A DNA stretch of 64,000 nucleotides, taken from assembly GCA_014905825.1 (NCBI GenBank), contig JACGCN010000001.1, positions 1,302,001 to 1,366,000 on the forward strand, read 5' to 3'. This stretch comes from Lyophyllum atratum (Eukaryota; Basidiomycota; Agaricomycetes; Agaricales; Lyophyllaceae). Shown here in pieces: positions 47,396 through 60,037 of the stretch; position 1 is the first letter of the stretch, and each line of letters starts with the position of its first letter. The translations under genes and the position numbers were made by a program. The notes under the pieces were generated by a model. It was not told the DNA's origin, ran no database searches, and saw only the letters and a list, made by a program, of their open reading frames with translations.

Positions 47396-49316
47396 AACCT
47401 GAAACACCTACCTGATACCCTACGTATATCAATTCACTGTCCAGTTTTCCTTTTTCCATCGTCATGCTTTCTCGCTTTTCATACCATACAAAAGTTTATA
47501 CCATACGCATCTTCGCATCCTCAGCTTTCTATACTCATGTGTACATTATTCAAGGAATAGACCCTCAATATAATTACCCGTATACGCACCTCGGACAACA
47601 CGACGTGGCAAGCACCAAGGGTCAACGTTCCGTGGTCTGAGGAGGGAGGTAGCTTGCACATACGGAAATCAGGGATCAATCCTGCAGGGAATCGACAGAA
47701 CAACCGTAATGCATCCCGCTTCGCGAAAATTTAAGAGATAATGATGATAGGGTCCCAGGGGGAAAAATTCCGTCTGTGGCGTACCAATCGGAACCAGAAG
47801 AACAGCTGCTGATCAAATGGTGTAAATGTGCGACTAGCTGGGGCTGTTCGGGGCAATGTAGGGTTTCACGAAGTGATCGTGGGTTTCCCGTCTGAGTTTG
47901 GGGCCGCATAACTGAGAAAAGCTGCCTGTATCCGAAACGGAGACGTCAGGTGTTGATGCGGAGAGAATTGATGAGAGGATCTACTGGGGAAATTTGTTTC
48001 TTGCTCAGCGTCCGAGACGAGAGTATCGACCATATCAGGGAATTATCGGGGAGTGGAATGATGACCTGGTTTATCCGGGGAGAAAGAACCAGGGATGGGA
48101 GCTAGTTGATTGATATTAAACTCAGAAGTTGGATGGAAGAAATAACTCCAAGCTCGGGGTGGGTCCAGGAAGATCCGGGTCAGCGGGCAGATTCAATTAG
48201 AGGCTTTTCGGCAGGTGATCATAATCCTTATGAGACAGATGAGCGGGAACGTCCGGATGGTGTTCGTTTGGGACAGAAATCCGAGATGTCACGAATGGAG
48301 TAGGGGGGGGGAAATATAAGAATATGGTCCGGACGTACTTATATAGTATCATCAAACTTTCCATGCAATAGTTATGCACTGTCGGGCATGTGTTCCCGGC
48401 AAGACGAAGGTTTCTGGCCACATGGTACATCACAACCGGTGGCAGCGTAATGACCGACCCATTAGGTTCCAGAAACGCCTTCAATAGATGGATATTCTTA
48501 AGACAATTCTTCCATGACAAAAGAAGTACTGGCCTCGGATATGGTCTGTCCGTCTGTGCTTAGTCCGACAAGTCGAAGGGCGACAAAGTGTGACGTCGTT
48601 TGACACTTCATCCAAAGTTTAAGATGGACGCAAGTGCCGATAAACCTATTTAAAAGTGGCCATCCCAGCCCTACGCGTTCATCAGCTCTGTACGAAGGGA
48701 GGGGGAATGCCCATCTGTGGTGATCCTGCAATAAATTGGCTGTGTCAGATTTTCCTAACAAAGAATCGTACTGAAACATACCGTGCAATTGAACAACGAA
48801 TTGAACAGCCAGCACAGAAGAGATGCATGCACAGTCTCGCTGCTGATGTGACCGGTTAGACCAGAGTGTCGAATAGATTATCGTTATGTATCCCGTAATC
48901 TCTCACCTTGACTCTTTATTGTATTCTGGCTGAGTTCAACGTCAAACACTGTTCCGAAACTGTGCCTTTGTACGATAAGATGATTACCTATAACAAATCT
49001 GAGGGTAGTGTATACTCACCGTATCAAGATACTTCATGGTTTGTTCAGACCGGCTTGTATGGTACGTCGACAAGTAATTTGACACAGATTTGTTACAAAT
49101 GCATGGGCGCCTACTAGGACCTCTCGTACTTCAGCAGCTCAATCAGATATGATTAGATCACAGCGGCTTGGCATGTCTTGGATACACTGCCACCTGACTG
49201 CGAGAACTTCGACGGTAACAAATTCAAGTCGGTGACACTTATACTAATAGCATCTCTGTTCTCCTCCTCACTACAAGCTAACGAGTGAGGCCAAGACGCA
49301 CAGTCCACTTGCTACA
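47396..49316. other. Intergenic region
   Basis: 1.9 kb with no gene I can support. Several short frames on both strands (for example 47676-47909 minus, 48498-48815 minus, 48908-49117 plus) lack motifs or splice context. It must include the 3' end of the transcription-factor transcript and the promoter of the zinc-ribbon gene. A poly-G run of nine lies at about 48303-48311. Confidence 0.4.
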
Positions 49317-49886
49317 ATGTTTTGTGAGTCTATTAACATGCCAGGTTACACATTCACGCGGCGCTAATGAAGGTAGTTTGTGTTCCAATCATCTGTGAGT
49401 ACTTTGAACTACATTAACTAGCATAAACGCCCAAGCTCACGTTGCACTGTAACTCTGTCTAGTTGGTTGTCAGACGAAGCTGAAGCCTGATGGTGAGCAG
49501 CAACAGCCGAGAATCTGCCCTCGTTGCCACAACGGTACAAAATCACCTTTTCACACCCATTATGTCAACATAGACCCAATACCTCCACAGCGTCCGTCAT
49601 CGCGGCAAAGAGCACCACATGGTTTGAGCTCTTCTGGGTTCCTTTAATCCCATTCTCCAAGAAACATATATGGCTTTGCAGCATTTGCCAATGGAGTGCG
49701 AAAGTGACGGAGCCAGGGTTTGTTACATGTAACACATCATTTGATTCTACCGCTGTACTGACTAATGACTATAGGCAAGGAGAACCTGATGCCGGACAGC
49801 ACCCCCAACCTAGTCAAGGACTCCATCAGAATCATCAAGCAGGGTACGCACCTGCATATATTTCGCAGGGACCACAGAAGCAGTAG
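49317..49886 (+). CDS. Small zinc-ribbon protein
   Basis: A short, conserved fungal zinc-ribbon protein of unknown role. Exon 1 is only seven bases (ATGTTTT) and a tiny second exon gives FCVPIIF. The third gives GCQTKLKPDGEQQQPRICPR and CHN, and after another intron ASVIAAKSTTWFELFWVPLI and PFSKKHIWLCSICQWSAKV. The cysteine pairs CPRCHN and CSICQW form the ribbon, and the WFELFW.PLIPF stretch is a hydrophobic hallmark of this family. The last exon is Gln/His-rich (HPQPSQGLHQNHQAGYAP) and ends GPQKQ, stop at 49886. About 120 residues. A micro-exon start makes this gene easy to misannotate. Possible membrane association through the hydrophobic stretch is inference. Confidence 0.82.
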
Positions 49887-50228
49887 GCCGGTATAATTAC
49901 TCTAAACCAGCCATCACCCTCTTTAACACTCTGTTCTATCCGACACTCTTTACTTTTTACCGTCAATTTCCACAAAGGACTAAGGATATGAAAAATGACG
50001 ATGAGTTGTTTTTTTACCGACACCGGTCAAAGATGAATTCAAAAAGTTGACCCCTTGAGCTACAATGCTCAATTCGGATTCACTGTGGGCCGGAGGACCT
50101 CTCCAACATCGACGACTAACAATCCCTTGAGAACGTGGATCTGAAGACTTTTGGCACGTGAACATACTTCAAAGGGCATTGAATGACCTTAGGTGTCTTT
50201 CGACTAGGCGCCCAGTGACGCAAGGCTA
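49887..50228. other. Convergent 3' flanks, zinc-ribbon and aspartic protease
   Basis: 340 bp between two stops. It will hold both polyadenylation regions. No gene or repeat seen. Confidence 0.45.
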
Positions 50229-51969
50229 CTATTGGCGACGTCTATTACTAACTCTAACAAAAATGGTAATGATAGCACCAACAATGAACCCAGATGCAGA
50301 GGATATCACATATGCCTGGACGGTCATCGGGGACGACTCTTTACGGATATTCTGTCGGATCCAACGGGTGGTGGAATGGGACTGCTCGGGTCCACGGTCA
50401 TTACGAAACTGTGACATGGATGCTGATGGGTCGGTCATGCTGAGGAGACCTATGAGGGGCTGATGGGTTGAATTAGCGGAATGGTGTGTGACATAGACGT
50501 TCTGAATGTACCAAGGTTAGCTCTTGAAGCAGTCTTTATGAAAGCACGTACCCTCAGAAAGACGTCGCCAAGAAGCCAATCACCGGAGTTGACCTGAGAG
50601 GATCGGATTAGAGATTTCAGACATAAATATAGGGAAGAGCGCACCCCGTCGTTGGCTTGAATGCCACCCATACACCAACCGTCTTCGGAACTTCCTTCCT
50701 CCCAGTTTATGTCTCTAGGATCAATTGGAAAGGCACGTTGGTCCCCGGCTTCTCCTAACAGAAGGCTAACGGAAACGCCACGATCACATCTGACCTCCCA
50801 GAAACCAGTCATACCGTTTTTCCTCGTCGCACCCTCGTGATCCACGGCTCGCCAAAATGCTTCAACGTCGCTAGTTGGCCCTAGAATTAATGTGGTCCCA
50901 GTATCCAGCACAGCGACGTGCGTTTTGGCTCCACGTACAAGAGAAGGCGAAAGTAGAAAGGTCATCTGATCAATTACTAGGGATTGCATAGGCAGCTTCC
51001 AGTAGTTGAAAGTGTCGGCCCCAGCTTTAGAAACAGGCGTAAAGAAAAAGCTGGCTAGGTCAAGGGTTATGTTCTCGTCGAGTCCTCCGACGGTAAAAGA
51101 CGAGGTGGCATCATCTGGTCCCGGGCCCCGCCCAAGTTTGAAGGCAAAAAAGCGGTCTGGTTCATCGAAGTTTGATAAGATGTTCTCCAGAAGAGTATTG
51201 CCATCTGCCAGAGATATCGCAGCGACAGAGGGGAAGGAAAGACCAAGGATACCCGAATTCCCAGTATTAGAAAGTCCCAGTCCAGTAGTCCTGTTGGCTA
51301 GAGCTGGGACGACAGAAGTATGAGTGGATGTCGACTATCCGAAGATTGCGGCGCCTTACCAAAAACTTGAGAAGCGACTTCAAATTGACCGATTCTGACG
51401 GTCTCATATCCGACGTTACCTGTAACAGAGCCCATGAGATACGAAAGCTTGAAGTGTGTGTCGGACATTGACAAGGAGGCGGATTGATCTTTTGAGTATT
51501 TTGGGATACCACTGCAATCCGAAGTCGTACATTCCGAGGAAACCACCCACTGAATTGAAGCGTGAGCATGTATCACGCTGTCGAGATATTACTGTGTGCG
51601 CACAAAATCGGAGGAGCCGGTGTCCAGGATGGCAGAGAATTCCTGTTCCCCGACGCTGAAAATAGAGAGAGACGTCTAAATTGGAGCGAGGGTGAGAGAG
51701 AGCTTGCCATACCTCACAGAAACAAGATATGCGCTTTTCGAGGGTTTAACATGAATAGATACCTCCGGGATAAATGATACGCACAACTCATTTCTATTCG
51801 AAATCATTACATCTGTGGTCAGAACATTTCCGTTAGACAGAGAAGGCCGTAATCGAGGTACGCGTCGGATAGGTACTTGGAAGCCTAAACTACGCGTGCT
51901 GTGCGCCACAGAGGAGAGAACCCGAAGAAAGATTGCGATAAAGACAAGCAGCAGAGCGGACGAGGACAT
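50229..51969 (-). CDS. Membrane-anchored aspartic protease (pepsin family A1)
   Basis: An A1 protease with a secretory signal and a C-terminal membrane helix, like yapsin or CtsD-related fungal enzymes. From ATG 51969 it starts MSSSALLLVFIAIFLRVLSS, a signal peptide, then a basic propeptide (RRVPRLRPSLSNG). The first catalytic motif is FSAILDTGSSDF and the second VAVLDTGTTLILGPTSD, so both Asp are present. WCMGGIQAND and GDWLLGDVFLR, the pepsin C-terminal fold motifs, follow. After a Ser/Thr region the last exon has VQAYVISSASGFIVGAIITI and FVRVSNRRRQ, a transmembrane helix with a basic cytosolic tail, stop at 50229. Several introns; about 450-480 residues. The basic tail argues for a true transmembrane anchor rather than GPI. 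Confidence 0.87.
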
Positions 51970-52155
51970 GAGAAGCAAAGCCAGGAGTTGTGGCGGACTG
52001 TTAGCCGCATCACCGACGGCGCGGCGGCCGGAGGTGACCGGGATTGGCCGAGTGCCGTTGCCACTGCCTTGTGTTGACGCAGACCAACGCAGTCTTTCTC
52101 CAACCGCTTACCTCCCAATTTATCCTTCTTCTCGTTTCACTCCAGCTCCTACACA
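51970..52155. promoter_or_regulatory. Bidirectional promoter, aspartic protease/YPT1
   Basis: 186 bp between divergent starts of two secretory-pathway genes. The YPT1 side has a pyrimidine-rich leader (52110-52150) typical of highly expressed fungal genes. Confidence 0.5.
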
Positions 52156-53223
<1,068 letters not shown>

Positions 53224-53869
53224 ACGGACATGTGGCTTGTGGCAAACATTCGTTGTTTCCGACTTTGGCGTCTCGTAATATGCCGCCCAGCCCACGGCCT
53301 TTGCAGCATTTGGAACGTTCACATTACATATATGGTCTTCACCTATTCATTTTCTGCGTCTCGGTAGATGTCCCTGCCACGTTCATGTTTCTCTTTCTCT
53401 CCCATCATTCCTCCCACGGTCGGGCGCCCGTAGTGAGGTTTCCAGGATTTATGTTTTGTGAAATATAGTTTTCTTTATACCTCCCGATTGATGATTTCAT
53501 GAAGCTCCGTCAAAATCACGCCACGCCCTCATTTGTGAAGGAATGCGATTCGACGTGAGGAGAATCATTGTCCGAATTCCCAATTTCCAAGCTCTGATCT
53601 GCCGTGGTGTAGAAATCAGGCCTTCTCGACTTCCTTGATACAATCTGAAATCATCGAAGAGGGTTGCGGATCTAGGTCCATGACCAAGTCCCTCCATCCA
53701 TAGCATAATTCTCGAATGCATTCCCCGTTTTCGACATGTCACACTTCGCAATAAGAAACCACTGTTTTGCTGACTCGACTAATGTCCCCCCAGCACACTG
53801 CAGTAGGTCCTGTACTCAGGCTCGCGAAAGGACTGTTACGGTCACCAGCAGCTCATTCGAAATTGTCAG
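53224..53869. other. Intergenic, YPT1 3' flank
   Basis: 650 bp between YPT1 and the Argonaute relic. An open minus frame (53497-53751) has no motif. Decayed Argonaute N-terminal sequence could extend into the right part, but I cannot align it with confidence. Confidence 0.4.
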
Positions 53870-55760
53870 GTAAGTTGCATCGTCCCCCATGCCGGTGCAA
53901 AGGTGGTCTCACAACATCGGTTACCAGCCAGTGAAAGAATACACCATACGATGGTATGTTGTCATACTCTTGCTCCTGCTCGACTTCTACCGACCGTTGC
54001 CCCTGCCTATTCATTTGATCAGTAAACGGAAATACCGAAGCTGAAGTTATGCTCAAGCCCTCGGATCAGAAGTAATCACGCTCGAAGTCAAGGTTTTCTG
54101 CGTAAAGAGGCAGGAAATCATTCACAAGCTGCAAAATGTTGTTGCCCCTGAGACTTTCTCTCCTCACGCGGTCTACCACGGCAAGGCCATTATGTACGCC
54201 TCCGCCCCACTTCAGTTACCTGGCGGCCGTGGTGGGAATGCAAACGTATTCAAAGGTTCGTTAGACCTACCGTGGGGGGTAATGCTCGTCAACGTCGACA
54301 CACCTCCGAGTCGTATCTGCCGTGCAGGCTTTGTCCTTGTCCTGCGATTAGCTTTCTAGCTCACAGCCATTCCGGGTTTCTGGAGGAACGGAGACCTGGT
54401 ATCTACATGCATCTCCTCGGCAAGAAGGACGTTCGGAATCTTTCGGTAGACCAGAAGCGCCCCAGCCGTCGAGCGGCCTTACAGAAGGACCTTGTGAGAC
54501 TGCGCATCAGCACTAAAACCTCAGGAACCCATCCAAAATAATCCAAGTTTCGTCCCCTCTGTAGGGAGCTTTAAGTTCTCTAAGGATGAAAGGTAATACG
54601 GTTCAAGTATTATCGATGCATTCCTTCTGTTGCCTTATCTCATCATACCCATTTGTAGGACTATTATAAGGCGATTCACAACATGATGCTGAAGTTCCTT
54701 GATATCATTGGCATGGCCTAGACTCGAAAGAATGTAAACTTCCCGGTTGTCGTACCTGCGAAGCTGTACACCATCCTTCCAGGCTAATTGTACAAGAAGA
54801 GGCTTGGTTGCGCCCTTGCAAAGACCATGGTAGGTTTTGCATCCGTTAATGCTGATGATTGATTACGACAAACCCAGCTTGGCCAGATGGTACTGGAGTC
54901 AACGTTGGATAGTCTTACTTCGTCTTGTTTATATTGGCGCTCGCAAGTCAGCCTAGGCTAAAGCATATGCTAATTCAGAGTTTCTGATAGAGGCCGGAAT
55001 GGTCATCGAGACCAAGGCCATTCCCATCAAGGGCAAAATACTCGAGACACCGAACCTCTCGTATGTCGCGCAGGACAGGTCGTGCGTACACGTTATTCAC
55101 GACTGCGCAGTTCCCTCATAGCCTTCCAGAACCTCGTGATACCGCTTGGAATTTCAAAGGGGCAATTTTCTGCATCTACGTTTGATAATAAACTTCATAG
55201 GCACCCCGTCATTTCTTCCCGCAAGATGGTAGGTAAAGTGATGTTGGCCATTCGTACCCGCGTTGTTCCTGATCGATTCTAACTACGCAGCACCTGAGCT
55301 AGAGCTCGTAACTACCGCGCGGGTTTCGTTGCTGATGAAGGTTCCTCGAACCCGGTGACACTTGATTTCTATCTCCAAAGTCATGCTGCTGCAAAATGGA
55401 GTGCTGTTTTGAATGTTCTGAGCATCTACTCCAGTTTGTTGACCCTTACCACTCACAGCATCTAGATCCAGTCATTATAGTGTCCTCCTCAACGAGAATT
55501 TTCAGAATGACCTTTTCGAGTGCCAAGTTCTCCTGCGCTGTGTGCCGGAGCAAGTACGATCAGACTGTCTGCCACAGCAGTACTCATCGTAGTCATGACG
55601 CGCCAAGGCTGCAAGAACTCGCCCTCGCGCTATCCCATGTGTACGCCAAGCCACCCGACCTGTATACATACCAGCACCTGTTTATCGTAAGGCACGAGTT
55701 GGGCTCACCCCTGTCACAATCTTGCAGACGCAAACGTATGTCAGATTTTTTTCTTTCGCA
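53870..55760 (+). pseudogene. Argonaute relic: frameshifts, stops and loss of the MID/Piwi core
   Basis: Fragments of a fungal Argonaute lie in order over 1.9 kb but in several frames. The N domain reads KRQEIIHKLQNVVAPETFSP and AVYHGKAIMYASAPLQLPGG (54105-54240). The PAZ end reads TRKNVNFPVVVPAKLYTILP with in-frame stops, then YKKRLGCALAKTMVGFA (54720-54845). The L2 linker follows, EAGMVIETKAIPIKGKILET, and PRDTAWNFKGAIF (55132-55170). Then, after only about 150 bp, the end of Piwi appears: TLDFYLQSHAAAKW, SSHYSVLLNENF, LALALSHVYAK and VYIPAPVY (55355-55695). The MID domain and the DEDH catalytic part of Piwi, some 350-400 residues, are missing. At least two stop codons and several frame changes cannot be explained as introns. 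A non-functional copy is the best reading; expression as a non-coding RNA is not excluded. Confidence 0.82.
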
Positions 55761-56313
55761 TCACCTGTGATAATCTTCGACTGAATGACGGTGATCCGTT
55801 AGGTAGTTTGCTCGCGCAGCGATTTTCATTTTGATCCAGACTTCAATATCAGTCTGATTCAGCGCAAATAGCACTACCGTTGCTCTAACGAATTCCACTA
55901 GACAGGTTTCCGTCCGGTCAATGAGGTTCCAACAGCACTGTGTACTTTGAAGGAGGGTTCTCCTATAGTCTTGGCGTCTAGTTGTAATTGCCGTGGGTTG
56001 ACCGTCGTCTGTATGTAACAAATATGTAACGAATCGTTCCGTCTAACGCGTTTCGGTGCCATCAAATGAGAAGTAGCCACCCGCATCGCCGTACGATCTA
56101 TATACAGTTGCTTGCGTGCAAATGGCCGATATGTCCGGCCCTGGGATGCTGAACTGAGCGATGTAGCAGGGCGGGAACGCAGCCTCGGAGGCGTGGCGAC
56201 TAGCGCTATCGTGCGTCAAGGCGCAGTGCTTCAAGAAAGCTGTTAGACAACGGACCGATGTGATAATAGATCGACATACAATGGACTCTATTTATATAGG
56301 GTGTGATTCCCCC
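55761..56313. other. Intergenic region downstream of the Argonaute relic
   Basis: 550 bp with only short minus-strand frames. The last few Argonaute residues might continue in decayed form for a short distance. A TTATATAG lies at about 56292, in the 3' flank of the minus-strand gene. No other feature seen. Confidence 0.35.
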
Positions 56314-56823
56314 TTATGTATGGGTGTGCACCCTTGAGCGTTTGCCGTGTGTCGTGTGATGCCGCAGGAAGGTCTTGTCCGTGGTGTGACGATGGGAATG
56401 TGGTGTAGATGCTGGGTGCAGTGGGCGTTTCTTGGATGCTGGCTCCTCGTCTAGCAGTTCATCCGAGGCTCGTTTGCGTTTCGAAGAACGGCGGGTGTAC
56501 GGGGGATGGGACAGATCCTGGTCAATGTCTGGCAAATCGAACTGCAGGAAGTGGGGCGAGTGGTACGGCAATGGGATTGGTGCAACGAGCGGGGCGTTGC
56601 AGACGACATGGAGTGACTGCGGGGGCAGGATATCGGCGGAGGAGGTGGAGCTCGTGTCGGAGGGCGACGGGGGGACTGGAGACAACGATGAGAGGGGCGT
56701 GGATGACGATGGCAGGGGATACATACAGTAGAGCTCTGGGAGAGACATTATGGGGAAGACAAGGTCTTCGTCGACGGGGGGAAGGCCCCAGGGGGTGATT
56801 GGTGCAGGGCGTTGGTAGGCCAT
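56314..56823 (-). CDS. Disordered hypothetical protein, probably nuclear
   Basis: Single-exon frame of 169 residues from ATG 56823 (MAYQRPAPITPWGLPPVDED). A TATAAAG on the minus strand at about 56858-56852 lies 30-35 bp before this ATG and supports it; an upstream in-frame ATG at 56952 is less likely. The middle is Ser/Pro-rich (STPLSSLSPVPPSPSD), then LQFDLPDIDQDLSHPP. A basic cluster RRSSKRKRASDELL and KKRPLHPAS looks like a nuclear localisation signal, and the tail is His/Arg-rich. No known domain. The opposite strand is also open over much of this stretch because of the GC-rich composition. Function unknown. Confidence 0.5.
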   Translation of the reverse strand: MAYQRPAPITPWGLPPVDEDLVFPIMSLPELYCMYPLPSSSTPLSSLSPVPPSPSDTSSTSSADILPPQSLHVVCNAPLVAPIPLPYHSPHFLQFDLPDIDQDLSHPPYTRRSSKRKRASDELLDEEPASKKRPLHPASTPHSHRHTTDKTFLRHHTTHGKRSRVHTHT

Positions 56824-57342
56824 GGATGAAAAGAAGAGAGCAGCGTCGGACAGCTTTATATTGACAAGTGAGACCTGCGGGATGAAACCGCCCTGGCTAC
56901 ATAAGGGTTCTTTGAATTCGCCGCATGGGTAAAAATTAGTGGATGTCGGCACAGGATGCGACGAATGACAACGGTTCTCCGATATCTTCAGGCCCCTGCC
57001 CGTGGCATAGTGATGTTACAAGCCAGCTTGCATGGCAGCCACATCTGGAACAGTCAGAGACCCAAGCGATCCTGATTGTGACATTACTATTCAGTGCCAA
57101 TGAGTCTTAGGAGCACCAAGACCGTGGGCGCCACATTTATTTTCGATCAATTCTTTCCTTGACGCTGTGATCTCTTGATTTCTCCCTTCAGTCTCCCCGG
57201 GCATTTGCCTTCTCTCTCTCTTCCTTCGGTCAGCTGCGACCCATAGTCCGGCTCCTTTTATCCCAACTTACCCACAGGTAAGTCCACCTTTGCGCGGTAT
57301 CTCCAATCCCGGTTGATCCAGTGGTTATATTTGAACCACCAG
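56824..57342. promoter_or_regulatory. Divergent promoter region, 56.8 kb gene/mL49
   Basis: About 520 bp between divergent starts. Minus side: the TATAAAG noted with the neighbouring gene. Plus side: a pyrimidine-rich stretch at 57165-57235 before the mL49 start. No gene seen. Confidence 0.4.
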
Positions 57343-57787
57343 ATGCTGACGACGCTCCAGAGCCACCTGGCACTGACTTCCCGCAGTGTCCGGTTCTTGA
57401 CACAGCGTGCTGCGGTGTCCTCAACTGCGCCCGTGACCGCCCCTACGCCGTTCTCCGTGAAATACCCTTATTTTATTCCCCGAAACACCCGGGGTAATCT
57501 TCCCGTCTACACCGACGTGCGGAACGGCGGCACGCGCTATCTTGTCTTGGTGCGCAACGTCGACGGCAATGTTGACGTAAGTCTTTTCCATAACGGCTTT
57601 CTGCCTCAGTCTGACGGCTGTCGCACTACAGGCACTTGCAAAGGAACTATCCCGAAACTTGTTTCGAAAAGACTCCCCAGAGGCCTCCCGCATCAACGTT
57701 GAAATTGTGCGGTCGAAAAACCTCGTTATCACAGGCGGGCGGTGGAAGAACGATGTTGTAGAGTTCCTGAAAGAGAAAGGCTTTTGA
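57343..57787 (+). CDS. IMG2: Mitochondrial ribosomal protein mL49 (IMG2)
   Basis: A large-subunit mitoribosomal protein. ATG 57343 opens MLTTLQSHLALTSRSVRFLT, a presequence. Then TPFSVKYPYFIPRNTRGNLP and VYTDVRNGGTRYLVLVRNVD, the L49 signature (Y-F-I-x-R-x-x-x-x-x-L-P-V-Y). A single intron of 60 bp (GTAAGT at about 57577 to CACTACAG) leads to ALAKELSRNLFRKDSPEASR and NLVITGGRWKNDVVEFLKEK, ending GF. About 129 residues. Other large-subunit proteins do not share this motif, so the call is firm. An upstream TTG-started extension is not credible. Confidence 0.93.
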
Positions 57788-58281
57788 CACGCTCTCTATG
57801 ACGAGTCTATGTTGCCGTTATCGTTGCTCTTCTACTGCTGTCCCTACTTGCACGACTCACATCTAATACATGCCGTACGGCAGTTTCTTGTCACTTTTAG
57901 AAGCATGGCCATTGAACTGGGATACACATCTACCCTTGACACTCGACTGACTGCCAGCAGACAATTCGCGTCAACGCCAAGGTTTCTCAGTCTCACGTCA
58001 TGGGCAGCGTCAACACTTAGGTTGTTCGAAAGCATTTTGTCACCTCCTCCTCTCTCTTATCTGGAAGTGCAGGAAAGCATAGAGCATTGAACAAGGGATT
58101 TGCTAGATCCCTTCAGATGTCCAGCACTTTTTTTATGTATTGCAAATAAGACCAAGGTTAAGGTTAGGGGCACGGAACACCCGCCATTCGGATGATATCG
58201 ATGAGGAGGCCGAGTCACAAGTGGCCTTAAGCTTGGCTTTGAAAGTTTTTTTCCCTCTTAGGCCTACTCTCTACCTTAGCC
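57788..58281. other. Intergenic, PDX1 promoter
   Basis: About 490 bp between mL49 and PDX1, on the same strand. It holds GGTTAAGGTTAGGGG at about 58155-58169, which contains one TTAGGG unit (the fungal telomere repeat), and a long T-run near 58243-58249. A telobox-like role is speculative. Confidence 0.35.
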
Positions 58282-59879
58282 ATGTCCACCCAATCTTCCA
58301 CACCATTGATTCAAGACGTTCCTCAGGGCGCTGGCACTGCCGGTACTCCCGCGATCGCCCCAGCGCGTTCTGCCCAACGAGAGGGTGGAAACAGCTTGGG
58401 CACGTTTGGGGTGTGTAACGACTCATCGGCTCCATTTCCATTTTTCTCATCTTCTTTTATGTTCCTACAGGTAAAGTCCGGCTTAGCGCAGATGTTGAAG
58501 GTTGATAAGGAGTTCCGATGTCTGGGTTCCACTAACAATCTTTGCAGGGCGGAGTCATCATGGATGTTATCAATGCTGAGCAGGTGAGTCTGGCCCGGTG
58601 ATAAGGACTTCTGCATCCGGAACCTGAGCTCTCGATAATGTCAGGCTCGCATTGCCGAAGAGGCCGGCGCCTGTGCAGTTATGGCACTCGAGAGAGTTCC
58701 CGCCGACATCCGGGCTGAAGGTTCGGCCTCTTTGCACAACCTCCCCTGTGCCTACTGACATCATTCGTTACAGGCGGTGTTGCGCGTATGGTTCGTCAAG
58801 CTTCTCGCTCCTCTCCTGCGTCCAAATGAATTCCGATTGTTTTAGAGTGATCCCCAAATGATCAAGGAGATCGTCGACGCTGTGACCATCCCGGTGATGG
58901 CTAAGGTTCGAATCGGGCATTTCGTGGAAGCACAGGTAAATGAATTGTGATGCCTCACTATCCATCTCACATGATGTGATGACTAAATTAGATCCTGCAA
59001 GCCATTGGCGTTGACTACATCGACGAATCTGAAGTGTTGACGCCCGCGGACGACGAGCATCACATCAACAAGCACTCCTTCAAGGTGCCATTCGTATGCG
59101 GTGCGCGTGATCTCGGCGAGGCTTTGCGCCGCATCTCTGAAGGTGCGGCTTTCATCCGTACCAAGGGTGAAGCTGGCACCGGCAATGTTGTGGAGGCCGT
59201 TCGCCACTCGCGTGCCGTCATGAGCCAGATAAGGAGGGCAAGCGTTATGAACGAGGAGGAGCTTTACCTCTTCGCAAAAGAAATCCAAGCTCCCTTCCAT
59301 CTACTCAAGGAAACCGCGAGACTAAAACGCCTACCCGTGGTGAATTTCGCTGCCGGAGGAATTGCTACACCTGGTGCGCATCGATCATCATCACCACATC
59401 TAATAGTTCATCTCAACTAGATTGATGTAGCCGATGCAGCATTGATGATGCAACTTGGTTGTGACGGAGGTAACGTCAAGTCCTTGTCCACCCTGCACCC
59501 ATCTAACACGATGTCTTCGCGCAGTGTTCGTGGGCTCTGGTATCTTCCATGTTGGTCGTGACCATCAACGCAGCATAATTCAGACACTAATTTACTCGTA
59601 GTCTGGTGATCCTGCCAAGCGCGCTCGTGCAATCGTTCAAGCGGTATGATCACGACTCTGATTTTTGATACATAATTTCTGAGGGGCCTGATAGGTTACC
59701 CACCATAACAATGCAAAGATACTGGCCGATGTGTCAGAAAACTTGGGAGCAGCGATGGTTGGTCTCACTATGTAAGTACACCCAGACACGTATCATCATT
59801 GGCTCTCTGATCATTCACAAAACTTACCTTCAGTGACCCGGACATCAAGGGGGGTCTCCTGGCCAAACGTGGAAATTAG
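58282..59879 (+). CDS. PDX1: Pyridoxal 5'-phosphate synthase subunit PDX1 (SNZ)
   Basis: Pdx1 builds PLP from ribose 5-phosphate, glyceraldehyde 3-phosphate and ammonia from the glutaminase Pdx2. ATG 58282 gives [15 protein letters not shown], then [26 protein letters not shown] (Asp for ring formation) and [20 protein letters not shown]. Then [19 protein letters not shown] (catalytic Lys), [65 protein letters not shown] (second Lys in RTKGE) and [13 protein letters not shown]. The final exons have [32 protein letters not shown] and [18 protein letters not shown], ending GGLLAKRGN, stop at 59879. At least ten introns, several around 50 bp. A tiny exon structure at 58400-58900 should be checked. 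Confidence 0.95.
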
Positions 59880-60037
59880 AAATGTCCACTGGATAAGTAT
59901 CTACCAGAACCTGGAATGCTCGTTTCTGTGTCGTAGGTATGGCATTATCGTTGTCCTTCTACATAGTACTCCACACGTAGCCGAGGATGGAGTAGGTAGC
60001 AATAAAACCATGATCGTAATCGGGGGTTCTGACAGTC

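Noticed and set aside
56409..56798. Gly/Arg-rich plus-strand frame
   Set aside because: Opposite the disordered minus-strand protein; the minus strand has a TATA box and a nuclear-signal-like basic cluster, the plus strand has neither.
58155..58169. Telomere-like GGTTAAGGTTAGGGG
   Set aside because: Only one exact TTAGGG unit; no array, so no evidence of a telomeric junction.
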